DNA of 64,000 nucleotides from Phenylobacterium sp. (GCF_016124325.1 NZ_WGNY01000007.1:18429-82428), one strand, 5' to 3'. Shown: positions 19,409-30,629, counted from the stretch's first letter. A program made the numbers and translations. Notes: generated from the sequence alone by a model not told the origin.

Positions 19409-20869
19409 ATGCCCGCCAACGAAGCTGACGCCATCGTGCTGTTCGGCGCGACCGGCGACCTGGCGGGCCGGATGCTGCTGCCGTCGCTGTATTTCCTGCA
19501 CGCCGACCGGTTCCTGCCGGACGGGTTCCGCATCGTCTGCACGGCCCGGACCGAGCTCACCCGCGAGGCGTTCCTGGAGCAGGCCCACGCGACCGTCAGC
19601 GAGCGCAGTTCGGGCGTGGACGACGAGGTCTGGGCCGGGTTCGCCGAGCGCATCGACTATGTGGCGGCCGACGCCACCACCGCCGAGGGCGCCGGCAAGC
19701 TTTGCGCGGCGCTGGAGGGCGCGCGGCGGCCGTTCTTCTACCTGGCCATCTCGCCCAGCCTCTACGAGAAGATCGCCGTGGCGCTGGCCGGCGTGGGCCT
19801 GGCGAGCGAGGCGTCGCGGATCGTGCTGGAGAAGCCGATCGGCCGCGACCTCGACTCCTCGCGCCGCATCAACCGCTCGCTGGGCGGCGTGTTCGACGAG
19901 AACCAGGTGTTCCGCATCGACCACTACCTGGGCAAGGAGACGGTCCAGAACCTGATCGCTCTGCGGTTCGCCAACACGCTGTTCGAACCGCTGTGGAACA
20001 GCCTGTCGATCGACCACGTCCAGATCACCGTGGCCGAGACCGAGGGCGTCGGCGACCGCTGGCCCTACTACGACGAGTACGGCGCGCTGCGCGACATGCT
20101 GCAGAACCACATGCTGCAGCTCCTGTGCCTCGTGGCCATGGAGCCGCCGGCCGACATGGAGCCCGACTCGGTCCGCAACGAGAAGGTCAAGGTGCTGCGC
20201 TCGCTGCGCCGCTTCAGCCGGGTGGACGCCAACGAGAAGTCGGTGCGCGGCCAGTACACGCCGGGCGTCGTGCGGGGCGCTTCGGTTGACGGCTACGAGG
20301 CCGAGCGGGGCGAGAAGAGCGGCACCGAGACCTTCGTGGCGTTGCGGGCCGACATCGACAACTGGCGCTGGGCCGGCGTGCCGTTCTTCCTGCGCACCGG
20401 CAAGCGGATGCCGGAGAAACGCACCCAGGTCGCCATCCAGTTCAAGCCCGTGCCGCATTCGATCTTCGGCCAGGCCTCGATCCACGACCTCGTCGCCAAC
20501 CGCCTGGTCATCGACCTGCAGCCGGACGAGGACATCAAGCTCACCCTGATGAACAAGGCGCCGGGCCTGAGCCAGGGCGGCATGCGCCTGCAGTCGCTGC
20601 CGCTGTCGCTGTCGCTGCTGCGCACCTACGAGGGCGTGGGCGGCCGGCGGCGCATCGCCTACGAGCGGCTGCTGCTCGACGTGATCCACGGCGACGCCAC
20701 CCTCTTCGTCCGCCGCGACGAGGTGGAAGCGGCCTGGAGTTGGGTGGACTGCGTGGCCGACGCCTGGGCCGAGGCGAACCTGCAGCCCAAGCCCTACGCG
20801 GCCGGCAGCTGGGGCCCCTCCGGCGCCTTCGCCCTCATCGAACGCTTCGGCCGCGCCTGGACCGACTGA
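19409..20869 (+). CDS. zwf: Glucose-6-phosphate 1-dehydrogenase
   Basis: 486 residues. IVLFGATGDLAGRMLLPSLY is the NADP-binding GxxGDLA motif, and VFRIDHYLGKETVQNL contains the active-site RIDHYLGKE. FFLRTGKRMPEKRTQVAI and the DALLFVRRDEVEAAW-type ending (here DATLFVRRDEVEAAW) complete the family. It oxidises glucose-6-phosphate to 6-phosphogluconolactone as the first committed step of the Entner-Doudoroff pathway. AGAGGAAA lies 7 bases before the ATG. It is divergent from otsA, and the 115-base gap must hold both promoters. GH15 converges 4 bases downstream. Confidence 0.96.
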   Translation: MPANEADAIVLFGATGDLAGRMLLPSLYFLHADRFLPDGFRIVCTARTELTREAFLEQAHATVSERSSGVDDEVWAGFAERIDYVAADATTAEGAGKLCAALEGARRPFFYLAISPSLYEKIAVALAGVGLASEASRIVLEKPIGRDLDSSRRINRSLGGVFDENQVFRIDHYLGKETVQNLIALRFANTLFEPLWNSLSIDHVQITVAETEGVGDRWPYYDEYGALRDMLQNHMLQLLCLVAMEPPADMEPDSVRNEKVKVLRSLRRFSRVDANEKSVRGQYTPGVVRGASVDGYEAERGEKSGTETFVALRADIDNWRWAGVPFFLRTGKRMPEKRTQVAIQFKPVPHSIFGQASIHDLVANRLVIDLQPDEDIKLTLMNKAPGLSQGGMRLQSLPLSLSLLRTYEGVGGRRRIAYERLLLDVIHGDATLFVRRDEVEAAWSWVDCVADAWAEANLQPKPYAAGSWGPSGAFALIERFGRAWTD

Positions 20870-20873
20870 GGCG

Positions 20874-22769
20874 CTACCGCACGCTCTGCCAGCTCTTGGA
20901 GAGCAGCGAGGCGCAGTTGATCAGGCCGACCAGCGAATAGGTCTGCGGGTAGTTGCCCCAGAGCTCGGCCCCGTCGAGAGCGATGTCCTCCGACAACAGG
21001 CCCGCGGCGGTGCGCCGGCCCAGCATCTCCTCGAACAGCGCCCGCGCCTCGTCGGTCCGGCCCGACAGGTGCAGGGCCTCGATGAGCCAGAAGGTGCAGA
21101 CATTGAAGGCCGTCTTCGGCGGGCCGAAGTCGTCGGGGATCGCGTAGCGTAGCATGTAGGGCCCGCGCCGCAGGCCCGCCTCCACGGCGGCCATGGTGGC
21201 CTTCATGCGCGGATCGTCCGAGGCGGCGAAGCGCACGTCCACCATCTGCAGGAGCGAGGCGTCCAGTTCGTCGCCCCCGAAGGTGGCGGCGTAGCGGCCC
21301 TCCTCCGCGTTCCAGGCCCGCGTCTCGATGGTTTCGCGCACCTTGGCGGCCCGGTCGTTCCAATACTCGGCCCGGTCGGCGAGGCCCAGCTTCTCGGCCG
21401 CGTTGGCCAGGCGGTCGCAGGCGGCCCAGCACATGACCGACGAGTAGGTGTGGACCGCCTCGCGGCCGCGAAACTCCCACAGGCTGGCGTCGGGCTGATC
21501 GTGCAACTCGAAGGCCCGCTCGCCGATCGGCTCCAGGGCGTGGAAATCGTCCTCCGTGGCCGGCCGCAGCAGGCGTTCGTCGAAGAACGCCTGGACGGTC
21601 GACAGGATGATCTGGCCGTAGACGTCGTGCTGCAGGTGCTCGTGGGCCTGGTTGCCGACCCGCACGGGCCCGATGCCCCGGAAGCCGGCCAGATGCGGCG
21701 CGATCCATTCGGTCAGCACCGGCTCCAGCCCCACGCCGTAGACGGGCTGCACGTGACCCGCCTTGCCGTTGGCCGGGCGGGGCGGGGCCGGTTCGGACCG
21801 CTGCAGGCCCGAGTGCCAGGCCAGTTCGGCGGTTCTCTGGAACGGGCCGCGCGTCGCCTCGTCCACAAGGTTGCGCAGGTAGCCCAGGTAGTTCTCCAGC
21901 ATGTCGGCCGCGCCCAGCCGGTTCAGGGCCTGGACCACGTAGTAGGCGTCGCGAAGCCAGCAATACCGGTAGTCCCAGTTGCGGCCGTCGCCGTCCTCGG
22001 CCTGGTGTTCCGGGATCGAGGTGGTCAGCGCCGCGACGATGGCGCCGGTCTCCTCGTAGGCGCAGAGCTTCAGCGTGATCGCCGCGCGGATCACCGCTTC
22101 CTGCCATTCCAGCGGAACCGAGAGCGTCCGGACCCAGCCGCGCCAGTAGCCCGTGGTTTCGCGCAGCATCTGGCCGGCGATGGTCGCCACGTCGGCGTCG
22201 AGCCCCTCGTCGGGCCCCAGGAACATGCCGATGGGTTCCTCCAGCCGGAACGCGCGCTCGTTCTGGATGTGGCTGACCGGCGCGTCGGTGGTGAGCCTCA
22301 GCGTCACGTCCTTGGCCATGTAGCGGATATGGTTCGAACCGGTGGTCTGGTAGCAGGCCTGCTCCCCGTAGTTCGTCGTTGGGCGCAGGCGGATGCGGAT
22401 GCGCGGCGCTCCGGACAGCGGCGTGACCATCCGGACGAAGGCCAGCGGCCGGTAACGGCGGCCCCGCCGGGTGAAGCGCGGCGCGAAGTCCAGGATCTCG
22501 ACGGCGGCGCCCTCGGCGGTGCGGATCTCGGTGCGCAGGATCGGCGTGTTGCGCAGATAGGCCTGCGAGGTCTCGACCGCGCCCTCCACCTCGATGGCCC
22601 AGACGCCCCGACCCGCCTCGTCGACGGAATCCTTGCCGCCCAGCAGGGTCGAGAAGAACGGATCGCCGTCGACCCGCGGCACGCAAGCCCATACGAACCG
22701 TCCCGCCCGGTCGATCAGCGCGCTCGCGGTGCAATTGCCGATCGGGAACAGATCGAGGGACTGGGACAT
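20874..22769 (-). CDS. Glycoside hydrolase family 15 protein (glucoamylase or trehalase)
   Basis: 631 residues from the ATG at 22769. FPIGNCTASALIDRAGRFVW, CVPRVDGDPFFSTLLGG, NWDYRYCWLRDAYYVVQAL, and WGNYPQTYSLVGLINCA near the end are typical of cytoplasmic bacterial GH15 enzymes. WDYRYCWLRD and the late glutamate-containing LFEEMLGR region match the (alpha/alpha)6 catalytic fold. Such enzymes include trehalases, and the otsA gene nearby makes trehalose turnover the best guess; glucoamylase cannot be excluded. It lies between zwf and pgl in reverse orientation. Confidence 0.88.
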   Translation of the reverse strand: MSQSLDLFPIGNCTASALIDRAGRFVWACVPRVDGDPFFSTLLGGKDSVDEAGRGVWAIEVEGAVETSQAYLRNTPILRTEIRTAEGAAVEILDFAPRFTRRGRRYRPLAFVRMVTPLSGAPRIRIRLRPTTNYGEQACYQTTGSNHIRYMAKDVTLRLTTDAPVSHIQNERAFRLEEPIGMFLGPDEGLDADVATIAGQMLRETTGYWRGWVRTLSVPLEWQEAVIRAAITLKLCAYEETGAIVAALTTSIPEHQAEDGDGRNWDYRYCWLRDAYYVVQALNRLGAADMLENYLGYLRNLVDEATRGPFQRTAELAWHSGLQRSEPAPPRPANGKAGHVQPVYGVGLEPVLTEWIAPHLAGFRGIGPVRVGNQAHEHLQHDVYGQIILSTVQAFFDERLLRPATEDDFHALEPIGERAFELHDQPDASLWEFRGREAVHTYSSVMCWAACDRLANAAEKLGLADRAEYWNDRAAKVRETIETRAWNAEEGRYAATFGGDELDASLLQMVDVRFAASDDPRMKATMAAVEAGLRRGPYMLRYAIPDDFGPPKTAFNVCTFWLIEALHLSGRTDEARALFEEMLGRRTAAGLLSEDIALDGAELWGNYPQTYSLVGLINCASLLSKSWQSVR

Positions 22770-22866
22770 CGGGGGCCTTCTCGCCGTTGCGCTCGCGACC
22801 AGTAGGGCGGCGACGCGCCGCCGCCGCAACCCCCAGAAACGCACGGCGGGCCCTGTGGCGCCTCGC

Positions 22867-22886
22867 AGCCCGCCACGAGGCGGGCT
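22867..22886. other. Short GC-rich hairpin upstream of pgl
   Basis: AGCCCGCC (22867-22874) and GGCGGGCT (22879-22886) form a perfect 8-bp stem with a 4-base loop in the 165-base gap between the divergent GH15 and pgl genes. No U-tract follows, so it is more likely an operator or mRNA leader structure than a terminator. Confidence 0.35.
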
Positions 22887-22934
22887 AGGCTTGCGCGGCG
22901 CGCGCCCGCAACCGGGCCGGACGCCGACGGATCG

Positions 22935-23609
22935 ATGCTGGAAACCTACGACGCTCCGCAGGCCCTCGAAGCCACTGCGGCCGAGGCTGTGATCGGCGCG
23001 CTCGGCGACGCCCTGTCCGCACGCGGCCGAGCGAGCCTGATCGGCACGGGCGGCCGGTCGCCCGGCCCTGTCTACGATCGCCTGGCTTCGGCGCCGCTGG
23101 CCTGGGCCGATGTGACGGTCTCGCTGTCCGACGACCGTTTCGTGCCGCCGGACGATCCGGCGTCGAACGCGCGCCTGGTCCGCGAGCGACTGCTGACCGG
23201 GCGCGCCGCCACGGCCAAATTCGAGCCGCTGCGCCACGACGTGGCGACGGCTGACGCCGCCGCCGACATCGCCGATCCGCGCCTCGCGGCCCTGGCCCCC
23301 TACGACGTGGTGATGCTGGGCATGGGCGAGGACGGCCACGTGGCCTCGCTGTTTCCGGGCGATCCGCGGCGCGACGCGGCGATGGATCCGAGCGGGGAGC
23401 GCTTCGTGATGGGGGTCCCGGCCGGCCTGGGCAGCCCGCCGGTGGCGCGGATCACGCTGACGCTGAGGGCCCTCCTCTCGGCGCGGCTGACCCTGATCCT
23501 TATCTCGGGCGTTCCAAAGCGGACGATCATCGAAGCCCGGGCGGGCCTGCCCGTGCACGCCCTGCTCGAACACGCTAAAGCCCCGGTGCGCGTCCTCTGG
23601 ACGCCGTGA
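22935..23609 (+). CDS. pgl: 6-phosphogluconolactonase
   Basis: 224 residues of the glucosamine-6-phosphate isomerase/6PGL fold. [40 protein letters not shown] and [18 protein letters not shown] are the family motifs, with the catalytic histidine in GEDGH. It hydrolyses the zwf product to 6-phosphogluconate. It is separated from zwf by the reversed GH15 gene but leads directly into edd, 37 bases downstream. Confidence 0.93.
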   Translation: MLETYDAPQALEATAAEAVIGALGDALSARGRASLIGTGGRSPGPVYDRLASAPLAWADVTVSLSDDRFVPPDDPASNARLVRERLLTGRAATAKFEPLRHDVATADAAADIADPRLAALAPYDVVMLGMGEDGHVASLFPGDPRRDAAMDPSGERFVMGVPAGLGSPPVARITLTLRALLSARLTLILISGVPKRTIIEARAGLPVHALLEHAKAPVRVLWTP

Positions 23610-23646
23610 CGCCGGGCCCATCGCAATTGTCGCAAGGAGCGCAGCC

Positions 23647-25457
<1,811 letters not shown>

Positions 25458-25458
<1 letters not shown>

Positions 25459-26438
25459 TGAAGGTCCAGTGGACCGGATTGGTCGGGGACGTGGGCGGCA
25501 CCAACGCCCGCCTCGCCCTGGTGGACGAAGAGGGCCGCATCCGCAATCCGCGGTCGTTTCCCTGCCGCGAGTACGCGAGCCTCGCCGACATCCTGGCCGA
25601 ATACCTCGAGACGACCGCCGGCAAGCGTCGGCCGCCGCGCGCCGTGATCGCGGTCGCCGGCCCCGTGGTCGAGGGCGAGATCGAGTTCACCAACCTCGAC
25701 TGGCGGGTCTCCGAAGTGGATCTCGTCGCCCAGTTCGAGTTCGAGGCGGTCGCCCTGATCAACGACTTCGCCGCCCAGGCGCTCGCCTGTCCGCGCCTGG
25801 AGGGCCAGGACGTCCGCGTCCTGGGCCCGGAGTTGGCCGGCGCCCACAACATGCCCCTGATCGCCCTGGGCGCGGGCACCGGCTTCGGCGTCGCCGGCCT
25901 GGCGCGCAGCGACCGCGGCGACATCGCCATCGCCACCGAGGGCGGCCACGCCGCCTTCGCGCCGACCGACGAGGTGGAGCTGGAAATCTGCCGTCGCCTG
26001 CAGGCCCGGCATGGCCGGGTGTCGATCGAGCGCCTGCTGTCGGGACCGGGTCTCTATGATCTCTATGCCGTCCTGGCCGACCTGGAGGGCCAGGCGCCCG
26101 CCCTGGCGGACGAGGCCGCCGTCACCACCGAGGGCCTGGTGGGCGACCCGCTGGCCGCCGCCACGCTCGACCGCTTCTGCCGCATCCTCGGCGCGGTGGC
26201 GGGCGACCTGGCGCTGACCTTCGGGGCGCGCGGCGGGGTCTACGTCTCCGGCGGGATCGCGCCCCGGATCGCCGAACGGCTGGCCGGGAGCGCCTTCCGG
26301 GCCCGCTTCGAGGACAAGGGGCGCCTGTCGGACTATGTCCGCGACATCCCGACCTTCCTCGTGCTGCACCCCTACCCGGCCATCGTCGGCGCGGCCCGGG
26401 CGCTGGAGCAGATGGAACGGACCCTCAGCACGCTGTAG
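25458..26438 (+). CDS. glk: Glucokinase
   Basis: 326 residues. LVGDVGGTNARLALVDEEG is the phosphate-1 motif, INDFAAQALACP contains the catalytic aspartate, and LGAGTGFGVAGLAR and VYVSGGIAPRIAERLAGS complete the ATP-dependent glucokinase (hexokinase/ROK-like ASKHA) fold. It produces glucose-6-phosphate for zwf and otsA. Start and edd stop share one base. The stop TAG (26436-26438) is partly formed by the first base of repeat copy B. Confidence 0.95.
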
Positions 26439-26550
26439 AGCCTTCCCGGATCAAGTGGCATCACTTGATCCGGACAAGAAGGCTCGATCTTCAAAAGTGT
26501 AGAGCCCGTCCGGGCGGGTGAACCGGCATCCACTTCACCCTGACGGGCTC
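26438..26550. repeat. Two-hairpin intergenic repeat, copy B, between convergent genes
   Basis: Hairpin 1: GAGCC/GGCTC at the outside (26438-26442, 26481-26485) and CCGGATCAAGTG/CACTTGATCCGG inside with a GCAT loop. Spacer GATCTTCAAAAGTGTA. Hairpin 2: GAGCCCGTC (26502-26510) and GACGGGCTC (26542-26550). The first G closes the glk stop TAG, and the last C opens the stop (complement CTA) of the enoyl-CoA hydratase. The repeat therefore fills the whole gap and is probably a bidirectional terminator. 40 bases of hairpin 2 recur exactly, inverted, at 53451-53490. Confidence 0.85.
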
Positions 26551-27329
26551 TAGCGGCCGGCGAAGTTCCCCGGCCGGCGCTCGGCGACCGAGCGCACGCC
26601 TTCCTTGAAGTCTTCCGTGGCCCGCAGGATCGTCTGCTCGCGGTGCTCGACGTCGGTCCGGGCGCGGATCGCCGCCGCCAGGCCTTCGCGCAGCGTCTTG
26701 CGGGTGGAGACCACCGCCAGCGGCGCGTTCTCGGCGATCTCGGCGGCCAACTTCAGCGCCGCGGCGCGCAGCTCCTCGGCCGGGACCAGCTCGTCGGCCA
26801 GCCCCCAGGCCAGGGCTTCCTCGCCCTTGATCCGGCGGCCGGTCAGCATCATCAGCGCCGCCTTCTGCTCGCCCACGATGCGCGGCAGGGCGTAGGTGAT
26901 GCCGAAGCCGGGGTGGAAGCCCAGCTTGACGAAGTTGGCCGCGAAGCGCGCCTCGGGGCTCACGACCCGGAAGTCGGCCACCAGCGCCAGGCCCAGGCCT
27001 GCGCCGACGGCGGCGCCCTGCACCGCCGCGACGATCGGCGTCTCCACGGAGTAGAGCCGCACCGCCTCGACGTAGAGGTCATTGATCCCTTCCATGCCCG
27101 ACGAGACGCGGTCGGTGGGCGAAGAGAAGTCGGCGCCGGCCGAGAAGCTCTTGCCGTCCGACTGCAGCACGATGGCCCGCGCCTGCGAACCGTCGACCGC
27201 CTCCATGGCGTCGGCCAGGTCGCGCATGAACTCGACCGAGACGAAATTGTGCGGCGGCCGGTCCAGCGTGACCACCGCCACGTGCCCGTCCATCGCGACC
27301 TTCACGTGGTCGCCGTATTTGTCTTTCAT
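26550..27329 (-). CDS. Enoyl-CoA hydratase/isomerase family protein
   Basis: 259 residues; the ATG at 27329 overlaps the acyl-CoA dehydrogenase stop (ATGA). Crotonase fold: VAVVTLDRPPHNFVSVEF, SFSAGADFS (oxyanion hole), IVAAVQGAAVGAGLGLALVADFRV and AALMMLTGRRIKGEEALAWGL. The position of the first hydratase glutamate, after AAVGAGLGLALVADF, reads GFHPGFGITYALPRIVG and lacks an obvious catalytic Glu pair, so isomerase or other crotonase chemistry is possible. It acts after the dehydrogenase in a beta-oxidation-like route. Confidence 0.88.
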   Translation of the reverse strand: MKDKYGDHVKVAMDGHVAVVTLDRPPHNFVSVEFMRDLADAMEAVDGSQARAIVLQSDGKSFSAGADFSSPTDRVSSGMEGINDLYVEAVRLYSVETPIVAAVQGAAVGAGLGLALVADFRVVSPEARFAANFVKLGFHPGFGITYALPRIVGEQKAALMMLTGRRIKGEEALAWGLADELVPAEELRAAALKLAAEIAENAPLAVVSTRKTLREGLAAAIRARTDVEHREQTILRATEDFKEGVRSVAERRPGNFAGR

Positions 27330-28492
27330 CGCCTGGTCCCCAGAAGATTCCTCGCCACCACCCACTTATGCACTTCGGTGGGCCCGTCATAGATGCGCAT
27401 GGTGCGCAGCTTCGCCTGCATGAGCTGCAGCGGTAGTTCCTTGGTCATACCCATGGCGCCGAACGCCTGCATGGCACGGTCGACGACCTCGTAGGCCATC
27501 TCGGTGGCGAACCACTTGATCATGCTGATCTCGGAGCGGACGTCGCGGCCCTGGTCGATCTTCCAGGCGCAGTCGTAGGTCATCAGCCGGGTGGCGTGGA
27601 TCTTGGTGGCGGCCTCGGCCACCCACCACTGGATCGCCTGCCGCTCCGACAGCGGCATGCCGAAGGTCTTCCGCTGCGGCGCGTACTCGACGATCATGTC
27701 CAGCGCGCGCTGGGCCATGCCCACCGACCAGGCCGCCATCTGGATGCGGCGCGTGCCGAGGCGGGTCTGCATCGGCGCGAAGCCCGCGCCTTCCTGGCCC
27801 AGCAGCTTCCAGCCCTCGACCCGGCAATCCTCCAGCGCCACCTCGTAGGTGTAGGCGCCGGCGATCATCGGAATCCGCCGCAGCACGTTGAAGCCCGGCG
27901 TCCCCTTGTCGACCAGGAAGGCCGAAATCCCGCCCCGCGCCTTCTTCTCGGGATCGGTCACCGCCATCAGGATGGTGAAGTCGGCGTCGGCGGCCCGGCT
28001 GATCCAGATTTTCCGGCCGTTGATCACCCAGTCGTCGCCGTCACGCACAGCGCGGGTGGTCATACCGGCGGGGTCGGACCCGGCGCCGGGCTCGGAGATG
28101 CCGATGGCCGAGGTGGTCTTGCCCGCCACATAGGGCGCCAGATAGGCCGCGCGCTGCCGTTCGTTCACCGTCTGCATCAGCATGCGCAGGTTCGGGCTGT
28201 CCGGCGGCAGGGTGTAGGGCGTGACCGTGCGGCCGATCTCCTCCTCGACCCCCACCATGGCCACCATCGGCAGGTCGGAACCGCCCACGTCCTCCGGCGC
28301 GTCCAGGCCGAACAGGCCCAGTTCGCCCGCGATCTTGTCGAGGCGGGCATTCTCGGCCTCGCCGATGCCCAGGCCCTTGCCCTCGGCCTCGCGCAGCATG
28401 ACGGCGGCTTCCAGGGGCATCAGCTGGTCGCGCACGAACTTGCCCACCAGGTCCTTGAGCATGCGATGCTCTTCGGGGAGCTCGAAGTCCAT
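27326..28492 (-). CDS. Acyl-CoA dehydrogenase family protein
   Basis: 388 residues from the ATG at 28492. SAIGISEPGAGSDPAGMTTR, DDWVINGRKIWISRAADADF, RGGISAFLVDKGTPGF, MQAFGAMGMTKELPL and RIYDGPTEVHKWVVARNLLG are the FAD and CoA motifs. The C-terminal D-G-P-T-E-V-H-K is the ACAD10/11-like variant, in which aspartate stands where short/medium-chain enzymes have the catalytic glutamate. It oxidises an acyl-CoA; the substrate is unknown. It forms an operon with the hydratase and is divergent from the IclR regulator, which probably controls it. Confidence 0.92.
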   Translation of the reverse strand: MDFELPEEHRMLKDLVGKFVRDQLMPLEAAVMLREAEGKGLGIGEAENARLDKIAGELGLFGLDAPEDVGGSDLPMVAMVGVEEEIGRTVTPYTLPPDSPNLRMLMQTVNERQRAAYLAPYVAGKTTSAIGISEPGAGSDPAGMTTRAVRDGDDWVINGRKIWISRAADADFTILMAVTDPEKKARGGISAFLVDKGTPGFNVLRRIPMIAGAYTYEVALEDCRVEGWKLLGQEGAGFAPMQTRLGTRRIQMAAWSVGMAQRALDMIVEYAPQRKTFGMPLSERQAIQWWVAEAATKIHATRLMTYDCAWKIDQGRDVRSEISMIKWFATEMAYEVVDRAMQAFGAMGMTKELPLQLMQAKLRTMRIYDGPTEVHKWVVARNLLGTRR

Positions 28493-28565
28493 GGCGCTTC
28501 CTCGCGTGTTTTCCGACTGTTGAACCAGCCTCGGCGAACCGATACTAGGTCCCCTGGGAATTGCC

Positions 28566-28592
28566 CATATGTGGATCGCATTTCCACATATG
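28566..28592. promoter_or_regulatory. Dyad operator, likely IclR-family binding site
   Basis: CATATGTGGA (28566-28575) and TCCACATATG (28583-28592) are perfect 10-bp inverted repeats around 7 bases. The block is AT-rich in a GC-rich surround and lies 74 bases upstream of the dehydrogenase ATG and 78 bases upstream of the regulator start. A partial further copy (ATATGTCC ... GATATGG) follows at 28600-28617. Control of both divergent transcripts by the adjacent IclR protein is inferred. Confidence 0.65.
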
Positions 28593-28669
28593 TAGAAGAT
28601 ATGTCCTCTGATATGGACGAGCGCGCATACTTGTGGTGATTGGGTCCAGAATACGGGAGTCAGGCATCC

Positions 28670-29410
28670 GTGGCCGAGGGCGCGGTCAAATCGGCGAGGC
28701 GGGCGCTGGAGATCCTCGAGGTGTTCAGCCGCCATCGCCGCCCGCTGGCCCTCAAGGAGGTGCTGGACGAGCTCGGCTATCCCACCTCCTCGGGCTCAGC
28801 GCTGATGAAGTCGCTCGTGGCCCTAGGCTACCTCGACTACGACCGCGAGCGGCGCACCTACTTCCCGACCATGCGCATCGCCGCCCTGGGCGACTGGGTG
28901 CAGAAGGCCCTGTTCGGCGACGGCCCGCTGCTGCCGGCGCTGCAGGAACTCCACGAAAGCACCGGGGAGACCGTCGTGCTGGCGGTGCAGAGCGACCTGC
29001 ACGCCCAGTATGTCCACCTGATCCATTCGGCCGAGCCGCTGAAGATCGGCGCGCAGCCCGGCACGCGGCGGCCGCTGGCGCGCTCGGGACTCGGCCTTGT
29101 CCTGCTGTCGGCGAAGAGCGACGCCGAGATCGAGCGGCTGCGGCGGCGGATCAACGCCTCGGGCGACGACAACCTCCAGTCTCGCGAAGAGCTGATGGGC
29201 CGGGTGAACACCGTCCGCTCCCGCGGCTACGCCTTTTCGAAGAACAGCATCTCGGCGGGCGTCGGCATCATCGGCGTGGCGTTGCCGAAGGGCCCGTTCG
29301 GGCGGACGTTCGCGGTGGGCGTCGCCGGCCAGGTGCCGCGCCTGGAAGACAAGCAGGATCAGATCGTGGGCGAGCTGCAGGCGATGGTCCACCGGCTCGA
29401 GCACAGTTGA
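28670..29410 (+). CDS. IclR-family transcriptional regulator
   Basis: 246 residues from the GTG at 28670. A TTG at 28640 is in frame, but the sequence before VAEGAVKSARRALEILEVF is not family-like. The N-terminal winged helix (ALKEVLDELGYPTSSGSALMKSL, in part) is followed by the IclR ligand domain (HESTGETVVLAV, LARSGLGLVLLS, VRSRGYAFSKNSISAGVGIIGVALP in part). It is expected to bind the palindrome in its own divergent promoter and respond to an acyl-CoA or related acid. CaiB follows after 10 bases, probably in the same transcript. Confidence 0.9.
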   Translation: MAEGAVKSARRALEILEVFSRHRRPLALKEVLDELGYPTSSGSALMKSLVALGYLDYDRERRTYFPTMRIAALGDWVQKALFGDGPLLPALQELHESTGETVVLAVQSDLHAQYVHLIHSAEPLKIGAQPGTRRPLARSGLGLVLLSAKSDAEIERLRRRINASGDDNLQSREELMGRVNTVRSRGYAFSKNSISAGVGIIGVALPKGPFGRTFAVGVAGQVPRLEDKQDQIVGELQAMVHRLEHS

Positions 29411-29420
29411 GGGAGAACGC

Positions 29421-30629
29421 ATGACCAAGACCCTGGCCCCAAAGCCCACCGGGCCGCTGGCGGGAATCCGCATCCTGGACCTGACCAGCGTGGTGAACGG
29501 GGCCTACGGCACCCAGATCCTCGCCGACCAGGGCGCTGACGTGATCAAGCTGGAGGATCCCGGCTCGGGCCGCGGCGACGGCGGTGACATCATGCGCTGG
29601 GCCGGCCATCTGCCCGAGGGCGCGCCCCGCGGCATGGGGCCGATCTTCCTCACCATCAATCGCAACAAGCGCTCGATCCTGGTCGACATGAAGTCCGAGG
29701 CCGGCAAGCGGACCCTGAGGCGCCTCATCAAGTCGTCCGACGTACTGGCCAGTTCGGTGCGCTACGAGGGCATGAAGCGCCTGGGCCTGTCGTACGAGGA
29801 GGTGGCGGCCATCAAGTCCGACATCATCTTCGTGCATGCGGCGGGCTACGGGTCGGATGGGCCCTACGCGGGCGAACCGGCGTACGACGACCTGATCCAG
29901 TCCGCCTCCGGTATGGCCGACGTCCTACCGCGCACCGACGGCAATCCCGTTCCGCGCATCCTGCCCACCCTGGTGGCCGACAAGGTGTCCGGGCTGTTCC
30001 TCTCCCAGGCGGTGACCGCGGCCCTGCTCCACCGCGAACGGACCGGCGAGGGCCAGTTCGTGGAAGTGCCGATGTTCGAATGCGTCACCAGCTTCCTGCT
30101 GGTCGAGCACCTCTACGACCACGCCTTCGACCCGCCGACCGGCCAGTGGGGCTATCAGCGGGTGGTCAACCCCAACCGCAAGCCGTTCAAGACGAAGGAC
30201 GGCTACATCGGCCTGCTGCCCTACACCGACAAGCAGTGGGACCAGTTCTTCGACGCCGCAGGCTTCGGCGAGGCGGTGAAGTCCGACCCGCGCTTCGCCG
30301 ACTACGCCATGCGCGCCAAGCACACCCGCGAGCTCTACGGCATGATCGAGGAGGCGGCGGCCACCAAGACCACGCAGGAATGGCTGGACATCCTCAAGCC
30401 GCTGTCGATCCCGGTGGTGAAGACCAACAGCCTCGACGACCTCGACGACGACCCGCACCTGAAGGCCGTGGGCTTCTTCGAGACCTACCAGCACCCCGAC
30501 GTGGGCCGCTACCGGCTGATGAAGCCGCCGGTGAAGTTCGCCAGGAGCCCCTCCAACATCCGCCGCCACCCGCCCAAGCTGGGCGAGCACACCGAGGAAG
30601 TGCTGGCGGAGATCCCCGAGGAGGCCTAG
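29421..30629 (+). CDS. Class III (CaiB/BaiF) CoA-transferase
   Basis: 402 residues. GPLAGIRILDLTSVVNGAYGTQ, ADQGADVIKLEDPGSG, INRNKRSILVDMKSEAGK and ADFVHAAGYGSDGPYAG-like text (here IIFVHAAGYGSDGPYAGEP) are family motifs; AYDDLIQSASG contains the aspartate that carries the acyl-anhydride/CoA. It moves CoA between carboxylic acids. With the divergent dehydrogenase and hydratase it makes a small fatty- or aromatic-acid catabolic set under IclR control. GGGAGAACGC precedes the ATG. Confidence 0.92.
   Translation: MTKTLAPKPTGPLAGIRILDLTSVVNGAYGTQILADQGADVIKLEDPGSGRGDGGDIMRWAGHLPEGAPRGMGPIFLTINRNKRSILVDMKSEAGKRTLRRLIKSSDVLASSVRYEGMKRLGLSYEEVAAIKSDIIFVHAAGYGSDGPYAGEPAYDDLIQSASGMADVLPRTDGNPVPRILPTLVADKVSGLFLSQAVTAALLHRERTGEGQFVEVPMFECVTSFLLVEHLYDHAFDPPTGQWGYQRVVNPNRKPFKTKDGYIGLLPYTDKQWDQFFDAAGFGEAVKSDPRFADYAMRAKHTRELYGMIEEAAATKTTQEWLDILKPLSIPVVKTNSLDDLDDDPHLKAVGFFETYQHPDVGRYRLMKPPVKFARSPSNIRRHPPKLGEHTEEVLAEIPEEA

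Noticed and set aside
19136..20689. Upstream extension of otsA on the minus strand across zwf
   Set aside because: Antisense to zwf, with no conserved sequence before MSRLIVVSNRV; the ATG at 19135 fits the family.
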